18,761 bases of DNA from an uncultured Eubacteriales bacterium (lineage in GTDB: Bacteria > Bacillota > Clostridia > Lachnospirales > Anaerotignaceae): positions 1-18,761 of the forward strand of contig URLB01000025.1 in assembly GCA_900548595.1 (NCBI GenBank), written 5' to 3'. Every line of letters begins with the position of its first letter. The first letter of the stretch is position 1. Under the pieces are notes generated by a model, which did no database searches, was not told where the DNA came from, and saw only the letters and a program-made list of their open reading frames with translations. The translations under genes were made by a program, and so were the position numbers. This document shows positions 12,565 to 18,761 of the stretch, one piece after another.

Positions 12565-14547
12565 TTATCTGTTCACCACTCTGATAACGGTATCAACAAC
12601 ATTATCAACAGTAAATCCGTATTTTTCAAAAAGTTTTCCGGCAGGAGCGGACGCACCGTATCCGTTCATAGAAATAACTTCTCCGTCCAAGCCGACATAT
12701 TTATGCCAACCGAAGTCTCCGGCTGCTTCAACAGCTACTCTCTTTCTGACTGACATAGGAATTACGCTTTCCTTATATTCATCGCTCTGTTCTTCGAAAA
12801 TTTCCCATGAAGGCATACTTATAACTCTTGCGTCAATTCCCTTTTCCTGAAGAATATCCCATGCTTTATAAATAAGCTCTACTTCCGAACCCGTTGCCAT
12901 AAGTATAACGTCGGGAGTTTCTTTTTTGCTGTTCTTCAATATATATGCGCCTTTAAGAGCTTCTTTTCCTGTTCCGTCAAGCAAAGGAAGGTTCTGTCTG
13001 GAAAGGATTATACCCGTAGGGCTTGTTTTTCTTGAAAGAGCAGCATACCATGCAGCAGCGGTCTCTCTTGAATCGCAAGGTCTTATAACCGTATAGTTAG
13101 GCATACTTCTCAGCGCCGCAAGGTGCTCGATAGGCTGATGAGTAGGTCCGTCTTCACCGACGCCTATGCTGTCATGTGTAAATATGCTTATTACAGGAAG
13201 TCCCATAAGTGCAGACATTCTCAAACCTGCCTTCATGTAGTCGCTGAATACAAAGAAACCTGCTATATAAGGGCGAAGTCCGCCATGGAGATACATTCCG
13301 TTTGCTATAACAGTCATGGCAAATTCTCTTATGCCGAAGTGCATATTAGAACCTATTCTGTTTTCGGGAGAATAATATTCTCTGTCCTTCATAACGCTCT
13401 TGTTTGAAGGCGCTAAATCCGCAGAACCTCCTATAAGATTGGGAACAAGCTTTGAAAGCTTATTAAGAACCTTTTCAGATGACGCTCTTGTGGCAATATC
13501 TCCTTCGTATGTCCAATAATCTTCATTATTTAATAAATCAGGCAGTTCTCCGTTATGCCAATTGTTCCACTGTTCAGCCAGTTCCGGATATTCCTTGGCG
13601 TATGCCTCAAACATGGCTTTCCATTCTTTTTCTGTTTCAGCGCCTGCCTTAGTAATATCGGAAATATTTTCTTTAACCTGTTCGGGAACATAGAAAGCTT
13701 CTTTGTACTCCCAACCGAGGTTTTCCTTAGCAAGTACAATTTCCTCTTCACCGAGAGGTTCGCCGTGGGCAGAAGCTTTTCCCTGTTTGTTAGGAGCTCC
13801 GTAGCCTATTTTTGTCATTATTTTTATTATCGAAGGTTTGTCTGCTTCAGCCTTAGCCTCTTTTATTGCCTTATCTATGGCGTCAACATCATTTCCGTCC
13901 TCAACCGTAATAGTCTGCCAGCCATACGCTTCAAAACGCTTAAGAACATCTTCTGTAAATGATGTGCATGTGTCGCCCTCTATCGTTATATTATTGCAGT
14001 CATATAATACTACAAGCTTTCCGAGCTTAAGAGTACCTGCAAGTGAAGCCGCTTCCGCAGAAACGCCCTCCATAAGACATCCGTCTCCGCACAGAGCGTA
14101 TGTGTAATGGTTTACAACATCATATCCTGGTCTGTTAAACTGAGCCGCAAGATATGTCTCTGCAATAGCCATACCTACAGCGCCTGCGATTCCCTGTCCG
14201 AGAGGTCCCGAAGCAGTCTCTATTCCTCTTTCAATATCATACTCGGGGTGTCCCGGAGTATTGCTGTCAAGCTGGCGGAAATTTTTAAGATCATCTATCG
14301 TAATATTATATCCGAATAAATGAAGCAATGAATATAAAAGAGCCGAGCCATGGCCTGCGGAAAGTACAAATCTATCTCTGTCATCCCACTTAGGGTCGGC
14401 AGGGTTCATTCTCATATTCTTCGCCCAAAGAGCATAAGCGGCAGGAGCCGCACCCATAGGAAGACCCGGATGTCCGCTCTTTGCCTTCTGTATAGCTTCA
14501 ACAGACAAAAATCTTAACGTATTTACACTTAACTGGTCTATATTCAT
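12565..14547 (-). CDS. tkt: Transketolase
   Basis: Thiamine-diphosphate enzyme that moves two-carbon ketol units between sugar phosphates in the non-oxidative pentose phosphate pathway. The 660-residue product is full length and single-chain. The N-terminal TPP domain has KSGHPGLPMG, SAGHGSALLYSLLHL, GPLGQGIAGAVGMA and the TPP/Mg motif GDGCLMEG...CNNITIEG. The central pyrimidine domain begins around the ATRASSEKVLNKL region and includes FGIREFAMTVIANGM and HDSIGVGEDGPTHQPIEHL. The C-terminal domain follows, with ATGSEVEL. An upstream in-frame GTG (14556) overlaps the AGGAG site; the ATG at 14547 is eight bases from it and is preferred. It is 15 bases after transaldolase, so the two form an operon, and it ends at a clear terminator. 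Confidence 0.96.
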   Translation of the reverse strand: MNIDQLSVNTLRFLSVEAIQKAKSGHPGLPMGAAPAAYALWAKNMRMNPADPKWDDRDRFVLSAGHGSALLYSLLHLFGYNITIDDLKNFRQLDSNTPGHPEYDIERGIETASGPLGQGIAGAVGMAIAETYLAAQFNRPGYDVVNHYTYALCGDGCLMEGVSAEAASLAGTLKLGKLVVLYDCNNITIEGDTCTSFTEDVLKRFEAYGWQTITVEDGNDVDAIDKAIKEAKAEADKPSIIKIMTKIGYGAPNKQGKASAHGEPLGEEEIVLAKENLGWEYKEAFYVPEQVKENISDITKAGAETEKEWKAMFEAYAKEYPELAEQWNNWHNGELPDLLNNEDYWTYEGDIATRASSEKVLNKLSKLVPNLIGGSADLAPSNKSVMKDREYYSPENRIGSNMHFGIREFAMTVIANGMYLHGGLRPYIAGFFVFSDYMKAGLRMSALMGLPVISIFTHDSIGVGEDGPTHQPIEHLAALRSMPNYTVIRPCDSRETAAAWYAALSRKTSPTGIILSRQNLPLLDGTGKEALKGAYILKNSKKETPDVILMATGSEVELIYKAWDILQEKGIDARVISMPSWEIFEEQSDEYKESVIPMSVRKRVAVEAAGDFGWHKYVGLDGEVISMNGYGASAPAGKLFEKYGFTVDNVVDTVIRVVNR

Positions 14548-14562
14548 AATTAACACTCCTGA

Positions 14563-15210
14563 TTATTTTTTAGGTACGCCTTCCCAGTCCTTAAGAAATC
14601 TTTCAATACCGATATCTGTAAGCGGATGTTTTGTCATCTGCTCGATTACGTTGTAAGGTACTGTCGCAATATCGCATCCAAGGCGAGCCGCATGTGTAAC
14701 ATGAAGAGGATTTCTGATACTTGCAGCTATTATTTCAGTCTCTATTCCCTGTACGTTAAATATGTCTACTATTTCTTCGATAAGCGCCATACCGTCGCAT
14801 CCGATGTCGTCTACTCTTCCGATGAAAGGACTTACATAAGTTGCGCCTGCTCTTGCCGCAAGAAGAGCCTGTGCAGCTGAGAATATAAGCGTAACATTTG
14901 TCTTTATTCCTTCTGAGCTTAAAATTTTAACAGCCTTAAGACCTTCAAGAGTCATAGGGATTTTTATTACAATATTTTCATGTATTTTTACAAGTTCTCT
15001 TGCTTCTTTTACCATTCCTTCATGCTCAAGGCTTATAACCTCCGCACTTATAGGACCGTCAACAATTGTTGTTATTTCTTTTACTACTTCAACAAAGTCT
15101 CTGCCTTCCTTAGCGATAAGCGAGGGGTTTGTAGTAACTCCGCATATCACTCCGAGTTCGTTTGCCTCCCTGATCTGGTCAACATTGGCAGTATCAATAA
15201 ATAATTTCAT
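14563..15210 (-). CDS. tal: Transaldolase (TalC/MipB short type)
   Basis: Schiff-base enzyme transferring dihydroxyacetone units between sugar phosphates; with the adjacent transketolase it completes the non-oxidative pentose phosphate pathway. The 215-residue protein is of the short type, which also includes fructose-6-phosphate aldolase (FSA). The catalytic lysine lies in IVIKIPMT (K83). Two positions separate the activities: in E. coli FSA they are Gln59 and Tyr131, whereas here the matching residues are E57 (ISAEVIS) and F129 (YVSPFIGR). Both follow the transaldolase pattern, so I call transaldolase. Further family blocks are GVTTNPSLIAKEG and NVTLIFSAAQALLAARAGA. The ATG has AGGAGG at seven bases. 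A well-spaced promoter precedes it, making it the first gene of the tal-tkt operon. Confidence 0.94.
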   Translation of the reverse strand: MKLFIDTANVDQIREANELGVICGVTTNPSLIAKEGRDFVEVVKEITTIVDGPISAEVISLEHEGMVKEARELVKIHENIVIKIPMTLEGLKAVKILSSEGIKTNVTLIFSAAQALLAARAGATYVSPFIGRVDDIGCDGMALIEEIVDIFNVQGIETEIIAASIRNPLHVTHAARLGCDIATVPYNVIEQMTKHPLTDIGIERFLKDWEGVPKK

Positions 15211-15264
15211 GATGTATCCTCCTGTTTTAACTCATTTTGGATTTAGTGTTTTCCATACATAGTT

Positions 15265-15293
15265 ATTTTAAATCACATGCTCACATAAATCAA
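15265..15293 (-). promoter_or_regulatory. Putative promoter of tal-tkt
   Basis: On the minus strand TTGATT (15293-15288) is followed after 17 bases by TAAAAT (15270-15265), about 54 bases before the transaldolase start. It lies just downstream of the importer operon's terminator. Confidence 0.55.
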
Positions 15294-15305
15294 TGAAAAT
15301 TTAAT

Positions 15306-15344
15306 AAAAGAAAAAGTTAAGCCGACTTAAATCCAAGCCGGCTT
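15306..15344 (-). terminator. Rho-independent terminator of the corrinoid importer operon
   Basis: On the minus strand AAGCCGGCTT (15344-15335) pairs with AAGTCGGCTT (15328-15319), ten pairs with one G-U, around a six-base loop, followed by AACTTTTTCTTTT. It begins a few bases after the ATPase stop codon. Confidence 0.9.
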
Positions 15345-15348
15345 TCAA

Positions 15349-16113
15349 TTACTTTTTTAATCTTATATGAGTATAGCCATCCTCAACAGTAACAGCCGTA
15401 TCCACTCCGTAAACCTCTCTTATGTTAAACTCAGTCAAAGTTTCGGCAGGACTTCCGTATGCAAAAATTTCCGAGTCCTTTAATATAGTTACCTTATCCG
15501 CGAAAAGCGATGTCAGGTTAAGGTCATGCACCGACATAATAACTCCTATGTTTTTGCTGTGAGAAAGTTGTGTAATAAGTTCCAATGTAAACATCTGATT
15601 TTTTAAATCCAAACTGCTTGTCGGTTCGTCAAGTATTATAACTTCCGGTTCTTGCGCAAGCGCCCTGGCGATAAATACCCTCTGTCTTTCTCCTCCGCTC
15701 ATCCTGTCTATGTCTTTAAAGGCAAATTTCTCAAGCTTCATTTTTTCTATTATATCAAATACAATATCCTTGTCTTCGGATTTTATTCTTCTCCCGGCAA
15801 ACGATACTCTTCCCAACATTATCGTATCTATAACCCTCATGGGAAAAACATTGTTATTATACTGGGGAACATATCCGATTTTCCCCGCCCTTTTTTCAGG
15901 TGTAAAATCCGCTATATTTTCTCCGTTCAAAAATACATTTCCGCTTTTGGGTTTTAAAATATGGTTTATACACTTCAACAGAGTTGTCTTTCCCGTACCG
16001 TTTGCTCCCAGAAGGAACATGGCTTCCCCCTGTTTAACTTCCATATTTATATTATTTAATATGTCATACTCGGAGTTATATCCAAAACATAAATTTTCTA
16101 CATTGAGACTCAT
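15349..16113 (-). CDS. ABC transporter ATPase of the FecE/BtuD family (corrinoid importer)
   Basis: Cytoplasmic ATPase powering the permease encoded just upstream. The 254-residue protein has Walker A GANGTGKTT (36-44), a Q-loop at Q84 (YVPQY), the signature MSGGERQR (138-145), Walker B EVIILDEP (157-164) and the H-loop H196 (SVHDLN), all intact. The C-terminal extension YGSPAETLTEFNIREVYGVD is typical of iron-siderophore/B12 importers. Its ATG overlaps the permease stop by four bases (ATGA), and AGGAGG lies eight bases upstream, so the two are translationally coupled. Sequence alone does not separate B12, heme and siderophore members; the cobalamin riboswitch at the head of the operon points to corrinoids. 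It is the last gene before the terminator. Confidence 0.93.
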   Translation of the reverse strand: MSLNVENLCFGYNSEYDILNNINMEVKQGEAMFLLGANGTGKTTLLKCINHILKPKSGNVFLNGENIADFTPEKRAGKIGYVPQYNNNVFPMRVIDTIMLGRVSFAGRRIKSEDKDIVFDIIEKMKLEKFAFKDIDRMSGGERQRVFIARALAQEPEVIILDEPTSSLDLKNQMFTLELITQLSHSKNIGVIMSVHDLNLTSLFADKVTILKDSEIFAYGSPAETLTEFNIREVYGVDTAVTVEDGYTHIRLKK

Positions 16114-17186
16114 TGGACATTCCTCCTTCCCTTAAGAATAAGGTGTACAAATATAGGAACCCCCAAAAACGAAACTACAATTCCTACCGGTATGCTTACG
16201 GGCGATAGTATTGTTTTTCCGACCGCGTCGGAAATCATCAGCAATGCGCTTCCCGTTACAGCCGAAAACGGAATTAAATATTTGTGATCTCCTCCGACAA
16301 GCATTCTTGTAATATGCGGAGCCGCAAGTCCGACAAAACCTATAACTCCCGTAAAGCTTATAACCGCAGCAGTCATAAATACAGATGCCAGACACATTGT
16401 GATTCTTGTTCTGCCCGGATTTATTCCAAGGCTTGTCGCCAGCTCATCATCGCCTGACGCCATTACGTTCAGCTTTAAATAGTTTACCATTATGATAACG
16501 GTAAAAATAATTACAAAAGCTCCCGAATAAATCACATCAGACCATACGGTTCCGTTAAATGTCCCGAATGTCCATTGCACTACGGCAGCCAATTTGTGTT
16601 CTTCGGCAAAAAACTCTACTGCCGATGTCAATGCGCTGAAAAAGTAGTTAAGGGCAATACCGGTTAAAACAACTGTTTCGGCTCCCATTCCTTTATGCGA
16701 TGATATTCCATACACAACAGCCATGCATAGTACCGCAGCGGCAAACGCACAGCATATTATTCCGATCTCGCTTTTAAAAAACGCTCCCGTTCCGAAAACA
16801 ATACACATGGACGCTCCGAATGCCGACGCGGAAGACACGCCCATAGTAAACGGACTTACAAGAGGATTTCTTGTAACAGCCTGCATAGCCGTTCCCGATA
16901 CTGCAAGACCTATTCCGGCTACGATTGCCATTGCTATTCTCGGCAGTCTCATCAAAACTATTATTTTATAAGCCTTATTTTCCTCTGACAGTCCACTGTT
17001 TAGGCTTCCTCTAATCCATGCCTTTATAGCATGAATAACCTGCGGTACGTCTGTATCGGCTACTCCAAGCGTAACAAAATATATTCCCATTATTATGACC
17101 GCAGCAATACCAATCGCCAGTATAATCAGCTTTTTTCTGTTATCGCTGTCATATTTTTTTCTTATATCCGAAACCGCTTTATTCAT
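16110..17186 (-). CDS. ABC transporter permease, FecCD/BtuC family (corrinoid importer)
   Basis: Integral membrane permease of 358 residues with about nine or ten hydrophobic segments, the first at roughly 22-42 after a basic, charged N-terminus. Family blocks are visible: RLPRIAMAIVAGIGLAVSGTAMQAVTRNPLVSPFTMGVSSASAFGAS, the TGIALNYFFSALTSAVEF region, LGINPGRTR (coupling helix preceding the ATPase contact) and VIGFVGLAAPHITRMLVGGDHKYLIPFSA. It should work as a homodimer. A TTG at 17192 would add two codons, but GAGGA lies six bases before the ATG at 17186 and touches the TTG, so the ATG is preferred. The binding-protein stop is only two bases upstream and the ATPase start overlaps its stop, so all three genes are tightly coupled. 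Confidence 0.94.
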   Translation of the reverse strand: MNKAVSDIRKKYDSDNRKKLIILAIGIAAVIIMGIYFVTLGVADTDVPQVIHAIKAWIRGSLNSGLSEENKAYKIIVLMRLPRIAMAIVAGIGLAVSGTAMQAVTRNPLVSPFTMGVSSASAFGASMCIVFGTGAFFKSEIGIICCAFAAAVLCMAVVYGISSHKGMGAETVVLTGIALNYFFSALTSAVEFFAEEHKLAAVVQWTFGTFNGTVWSDVIYSGAFVIIFTVIIMVNYLKLNVMASGDDELATSLGINPGRTRITMCLASVFMTAAVISFTGVIGFVGLAAPHITRMLVGGDHKYLIPFSAVTGSALLMISDAVGKTILSPVSIPVGIVVSFLGVPIFVHLILKGRRNVQ

Positions 17187-17188
17187 GT

Positions 17189-18292
17189 TCAATCCTCAAA
17201 TGTATATGCAGGATATGTATGTCCTTCTATATAATCAAGCTTCTGATATTTTTCCAACCAATCTTTAAATACCTGTTCGGGATGAAGTTCCGGAAGGAGT
17301 TCGGGATAAAGGAATTTGGCTATGTACATTGTTCCTACAAGCTTTGAAGCCCCTCCGTGCACATAATGTGATAAAAGCAGAATATTATCGTTTTTAACCG
17401 CTTCTATTTCATCCCATCCCGGTCTGTTTATAAGTTCTTCTTTTATCTCCTTATGCTCTTCGAGTGTCGGCGGATAGTATGACGAATAAACATCGGGGGC
17501 CGAAACTTTTACTATATATTCGGGATCGGCGTCAACTACAGCCTCGGATTCCACAACTACATTTGCCGAATCCTTAAACACATTGTCAGCCCCTGCATAT
17601 TCCATCATATAATAGAAGAAGTTTCCGGGGATAGTTGTATTCCCCTCTGTTCTGTATTCAAAATAAACACGTTTTTTCTCAACATCTTTAAGCTGTTCAT
17701 TAATATAATCCAACTTATCCATAAAATAATGTTTCAATTCATCGGCTTTTTCCTCTTTGCCGAATATTTTCCCGAGCAAATCGCAACTTTTTTCAAACTG
17801 ATTGGTATAATATGCATCGCATACAATAACTTTTATGCCAAAAGGCTCCAACTGCTTTTCAGCCTCTTCGTATGTTCCGTTTCCCGTCAATATGAGTACT
17901 TCCGGGTTAAGTTCTATAATTTTTTCATAATTAAGGTCTTTTTGACTTTTACCGATAACCATGTCTTCCGTAAACCTATTTTTCCAAGACTCTTTGTCCT
18001 GGTAAATATTATAGTCCACTCCTATTACGCAGTCCAAGGCGTCTATAGCGTTAATTATTTCCGTATTATAGGCATTTGCAACAACAGCCTTTGTTACCGG
18101 GTCGGGTATTTCAACACTTCTTCCCACACTGTCGGTTACAGTCTGCATACCTTCCCTTTCGCCGGTTTCCTGTACTTCCGTTTCAATATTTTCATCTGTT
18201 ATCGTTTCTTTATTTCCGCATCCGACAATGCTTGAAACCAGTAAAACAGCCGCTGTCATCAATGACACTTTCTTTAAAAAATCAATCTTCAT
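17189..18292 (-). CDS. Corrinoid ABC transporter substrate-binding lipoprotein (BtuF/FepB-like)
   Basis: Membrane-anchored solute receptor of the importer. The 367-residue precursor has a basic N-terminus, a hydrophobic segment and a lipobox IVGC (C25), then an acidic linker. The two-lobed class III binding domain starts near TVTDSVGRSVEIPDPVTKAVV (the family's opening strand). It continues through YEKIIELNPEVLILTGN, a long connecting helix around residues 165-205 and RPGWDEIEAVKNDNILLLSHYVHGG, which is typical before the C-terminal lobe. The ligand is inferred to be a cobalamin or related corrinoid because the gene is the first one behind a cobalamin riboswitch. The start has GGAGGG five bases upstream, and that site can pair with leader sequence at 18353-18360 (see findings). 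Confidence 0.9.
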   Translation of the reverse strand: MKIDFLKKVSLMTAAVLLVSSIVGCGNKETITDENIETEVQETGEREGMQTVTDSVGRSVEIPDPVTKAVVANAYNTEIINAIDALDCVIGVDYNIYQDKESWKNRFTEDMVIGKSQKDLNYEKIIELNPEVLILTGNGTYEEAEKQLEPFGIKVIVCDAYYTNQFEKSCDLLGKIFGKEEKADELKHYFMDKLDYINEQLKDVEKKRVYFEYRTEGNTTIPGNFFYYMMEYAGADNVFKDSANVVVESEAVVDADPEYIVKVSAPDVYSSYYPPTLEEHKEIKEELINRPGWDEIEAVKNDNILLLSHYVHGGASKLVGTMYIAKFLYPELLPELHPEQVFKDWLEKYQKLDYIEGHTYPAYTFED

Positions 18293-18353
18293 TTTTACCC
18301 TCCGTTAATATTCTTTTGCCGTAAAGTTATTCTTCTGTCCTCCTTTTCCAAAG

Positions 18354-18382
18354 GTAAAAACGGGCATAAAAATAACACCCAT
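18354..18382 (-). terminator. Possible expression-platform terminator behind the cobalamin riboswitch
   Basis: On the minus strand ATGGGTGT (18382-18375) can pair with ATGCCCGT (18367-18360), eight pairs with three G-U, around a TATTTTT loop, followed by TTTTACC. It lies 35 bases after the aptamer. A further small hairpin ATCTC/GAGAT (18398-18394, 18385-18381) abuts it. The stem is weak, so confidence is limited. Confidence 0.45.
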
Positions 18383-18416
18383 CTCCATTCCCCGAGATTT
18401 GCATTTTCTAATAAGA

Positions 18417-18585
18417 TTAAGGCAGGTCTCCTGGCTTCTTTTCAACCTAATACACGTCGTACCTTCCCGATTATAATCAGTGGCGAACTAATGTCCTAAC
18501 GTGCCTCGTCCGAGTTACAGTAGTGGGCGCTGCTGCGGATTTTCACCGCATTCCCTATTCTCCGTCCGTTATGACGGCACCTTAA
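18417..18585 (-). promoter_or_regulatory. Cobalamin riboswitch controlling the corrinoid importer
   Basis: A minus-strand RNA aptamer of about 169 bases. The B12 box AGCCAGGAGACCTGCC (18436-18421) is a perfect match. Upstream are the conserved core GGGAATGCGGTGAAAATCC, then CAGCGCCCACTACTGTAA, and the J6/3-like GGGAAGG further on. The closing P1 helix pairs TTAAGG (18585-18580) with CCTTAA (18422-18417). All conserved blocks occur in the right order, so the aptamer should be functional and respond to adenosyl- or methylcobalamin by lowering expression of the genes behind it. It starts about 18 bases after the predicted transcription start and ends 124 bases before the binding-protein gene. 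The remaining sequence to 18293 holds the expression platform. Confidence 0.96.
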
Positions 18586-18609
18586 CTTTTTATTATTATG
18601 CATATATAA

Positions 18610-18638
18610 ATATTATTACTGTTTTCAAAATACGTCAA
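18610..18638 (-). promoter_or_regulatory. Promoter of the riboswitch-controlled importer operon
   Basis: On the minus strand TTGACG (18638-18633) is followed after 17 bases by TAATAT (18615-18610). The predicted transcript starts near 18603, just ahead of the riboswitch P1 helix. Confidence 0.65.
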
Positions 18639-18697
18639 TATCTCTTAAAAATATTAATCAGCTGCAAAACTATAAAATATTATTTTATATAATAAAT

Positions 18698-18732
18698 AAA
18701 TGCCGCATGGTCATAACCATAAACGGCATTTT
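18698..18732. terminator. Likely terminator of a gene beyond the right edge
   Basis: AAATGCCG (18698-18705) pairs with CGGCATTT (18724-18731), and inside it ATGGT (18707-18711) pairs with ACCAT (18716-18720) around a four-base loop. On the minus strand it is followed by TTTATTTATT. The U-run is interrupted, so direction is unclear; a minus-strand gene ending right of the window is the simplest explanation. Bases 18733-18761 hold nothing else I can identify. Confidence 0.55.
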
Positions 18733-18761
18733 AAACAGTAATATTTTTATAAAATAAAAAT

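Noticed and set aside
14563..15210. Fructose-6-phosphate aldolase instead of transaldolase
   Set aside because: The two discriminating positions are Glu and Phe, as in transaldolases, not Gln and Tyr as in E. coli FSA; the gene is also paired with transketolase.
18501..18692. A 63-codon plus-strand ORF at the right end
   Set aside because: It is antisense to the cobalamin riboswitch and the importer promoter; the RNA signal is far stronger.
1..18761. CRISPR arrays, insertion sequences, integrases, toxin-antitoxin or defence genes
   Set aside because: I looked for regularly spaced repeats, transposase or recombinase motifs and small paired genes, and found none; all long gene-free stretches are explained by promoters, leaders and terminators.

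Overview
The window looks like chromosomal core DNA from a low-GC, anaerobic, Gram-positive Clostridia-type bacterium (a Lachnospirales-like lineage is my guess). The reasons are strong AGGAGG-type ribosome binding sites, A/T-rich promoters with recognisable -35/-10 boxes, U-tract terminators, lipoprotein signal peptides, a butyryl-CoA-dehydrogenase/EtfBA cluster, and a gene neighbourhood (sua5 - arginine-phosphatase-like - rpiB - upp) that is collinear with the Bacillus ywlC-ywlE-ywlF-upp region. Almost every gene lies on the minus strand; only a ferritin-like gene and a HIT gene are on the plus strand. I see no insertion sequence, prophage, CRISPR array, tRNA or rRNA.

Layout from the left. 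(1) 1-2754: a minus-strand operon, SEC-C protein -> threonylcarbamoyl-AMP synthase -> low-molecular-weight phosphatase of the YwlE type -> rpiB -> upp (cut by the window edge). (2) 2878-5471: a universal-stress-like gene on its own, then murG with a lipoprotein cyclophilin, closed by a perfect 15-bp terminator stem. (3) 5619-8364: small individually transcribed genes: ferritin-like protein (+), a soluble orphan histidine kinase (-), a HIT hydrolase (+) and a PfkB sugar kinase (-). (4) 8508-11590: bcd-etfB-etfA, an acyl-CoA dehydrogenase with its electron-transferring flavoprotein, preceded by a long structured leader. (5) 11958-15210: an RNA 2',3'-cyclic phosphodiesterase, transketolase and transaldolase. 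(6) 15349-18585: a cobalamin riboswitch followed by lipoprotein-permease-ATPase genes of a corrinoid (B12-type) ABC importer.

How the parts work together: rpiB, transketolase and transaldolase are three steps of the non-oxidative pentose phosphate pathway; bcd-etfBA reduces an enoyl-CoA (probably crotonyl-CoA) with flavin chemistry; the riboswitch lets corrinoid level control corrinoid import; murG feeds cell-wall synthesis.

The part least explained by known families is the 367-base gap upstream of bcd. It holds a 14-bp perfect palindrome, a strong promoter, a possible 13-codon tyrosine-rich leader ORF, and two consecutive terminator-like hairpins before the bcd ribosome binding site. I propose it as a candidate leader-controlled (attenuation-type) regulatory region. 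Other points are a perfect Spo0A-box heptamer upstream of the orphan kinase and two competing expression-platform structures behind the cobalamin riboswitch. I did not find an obviously new multi-gene system here.
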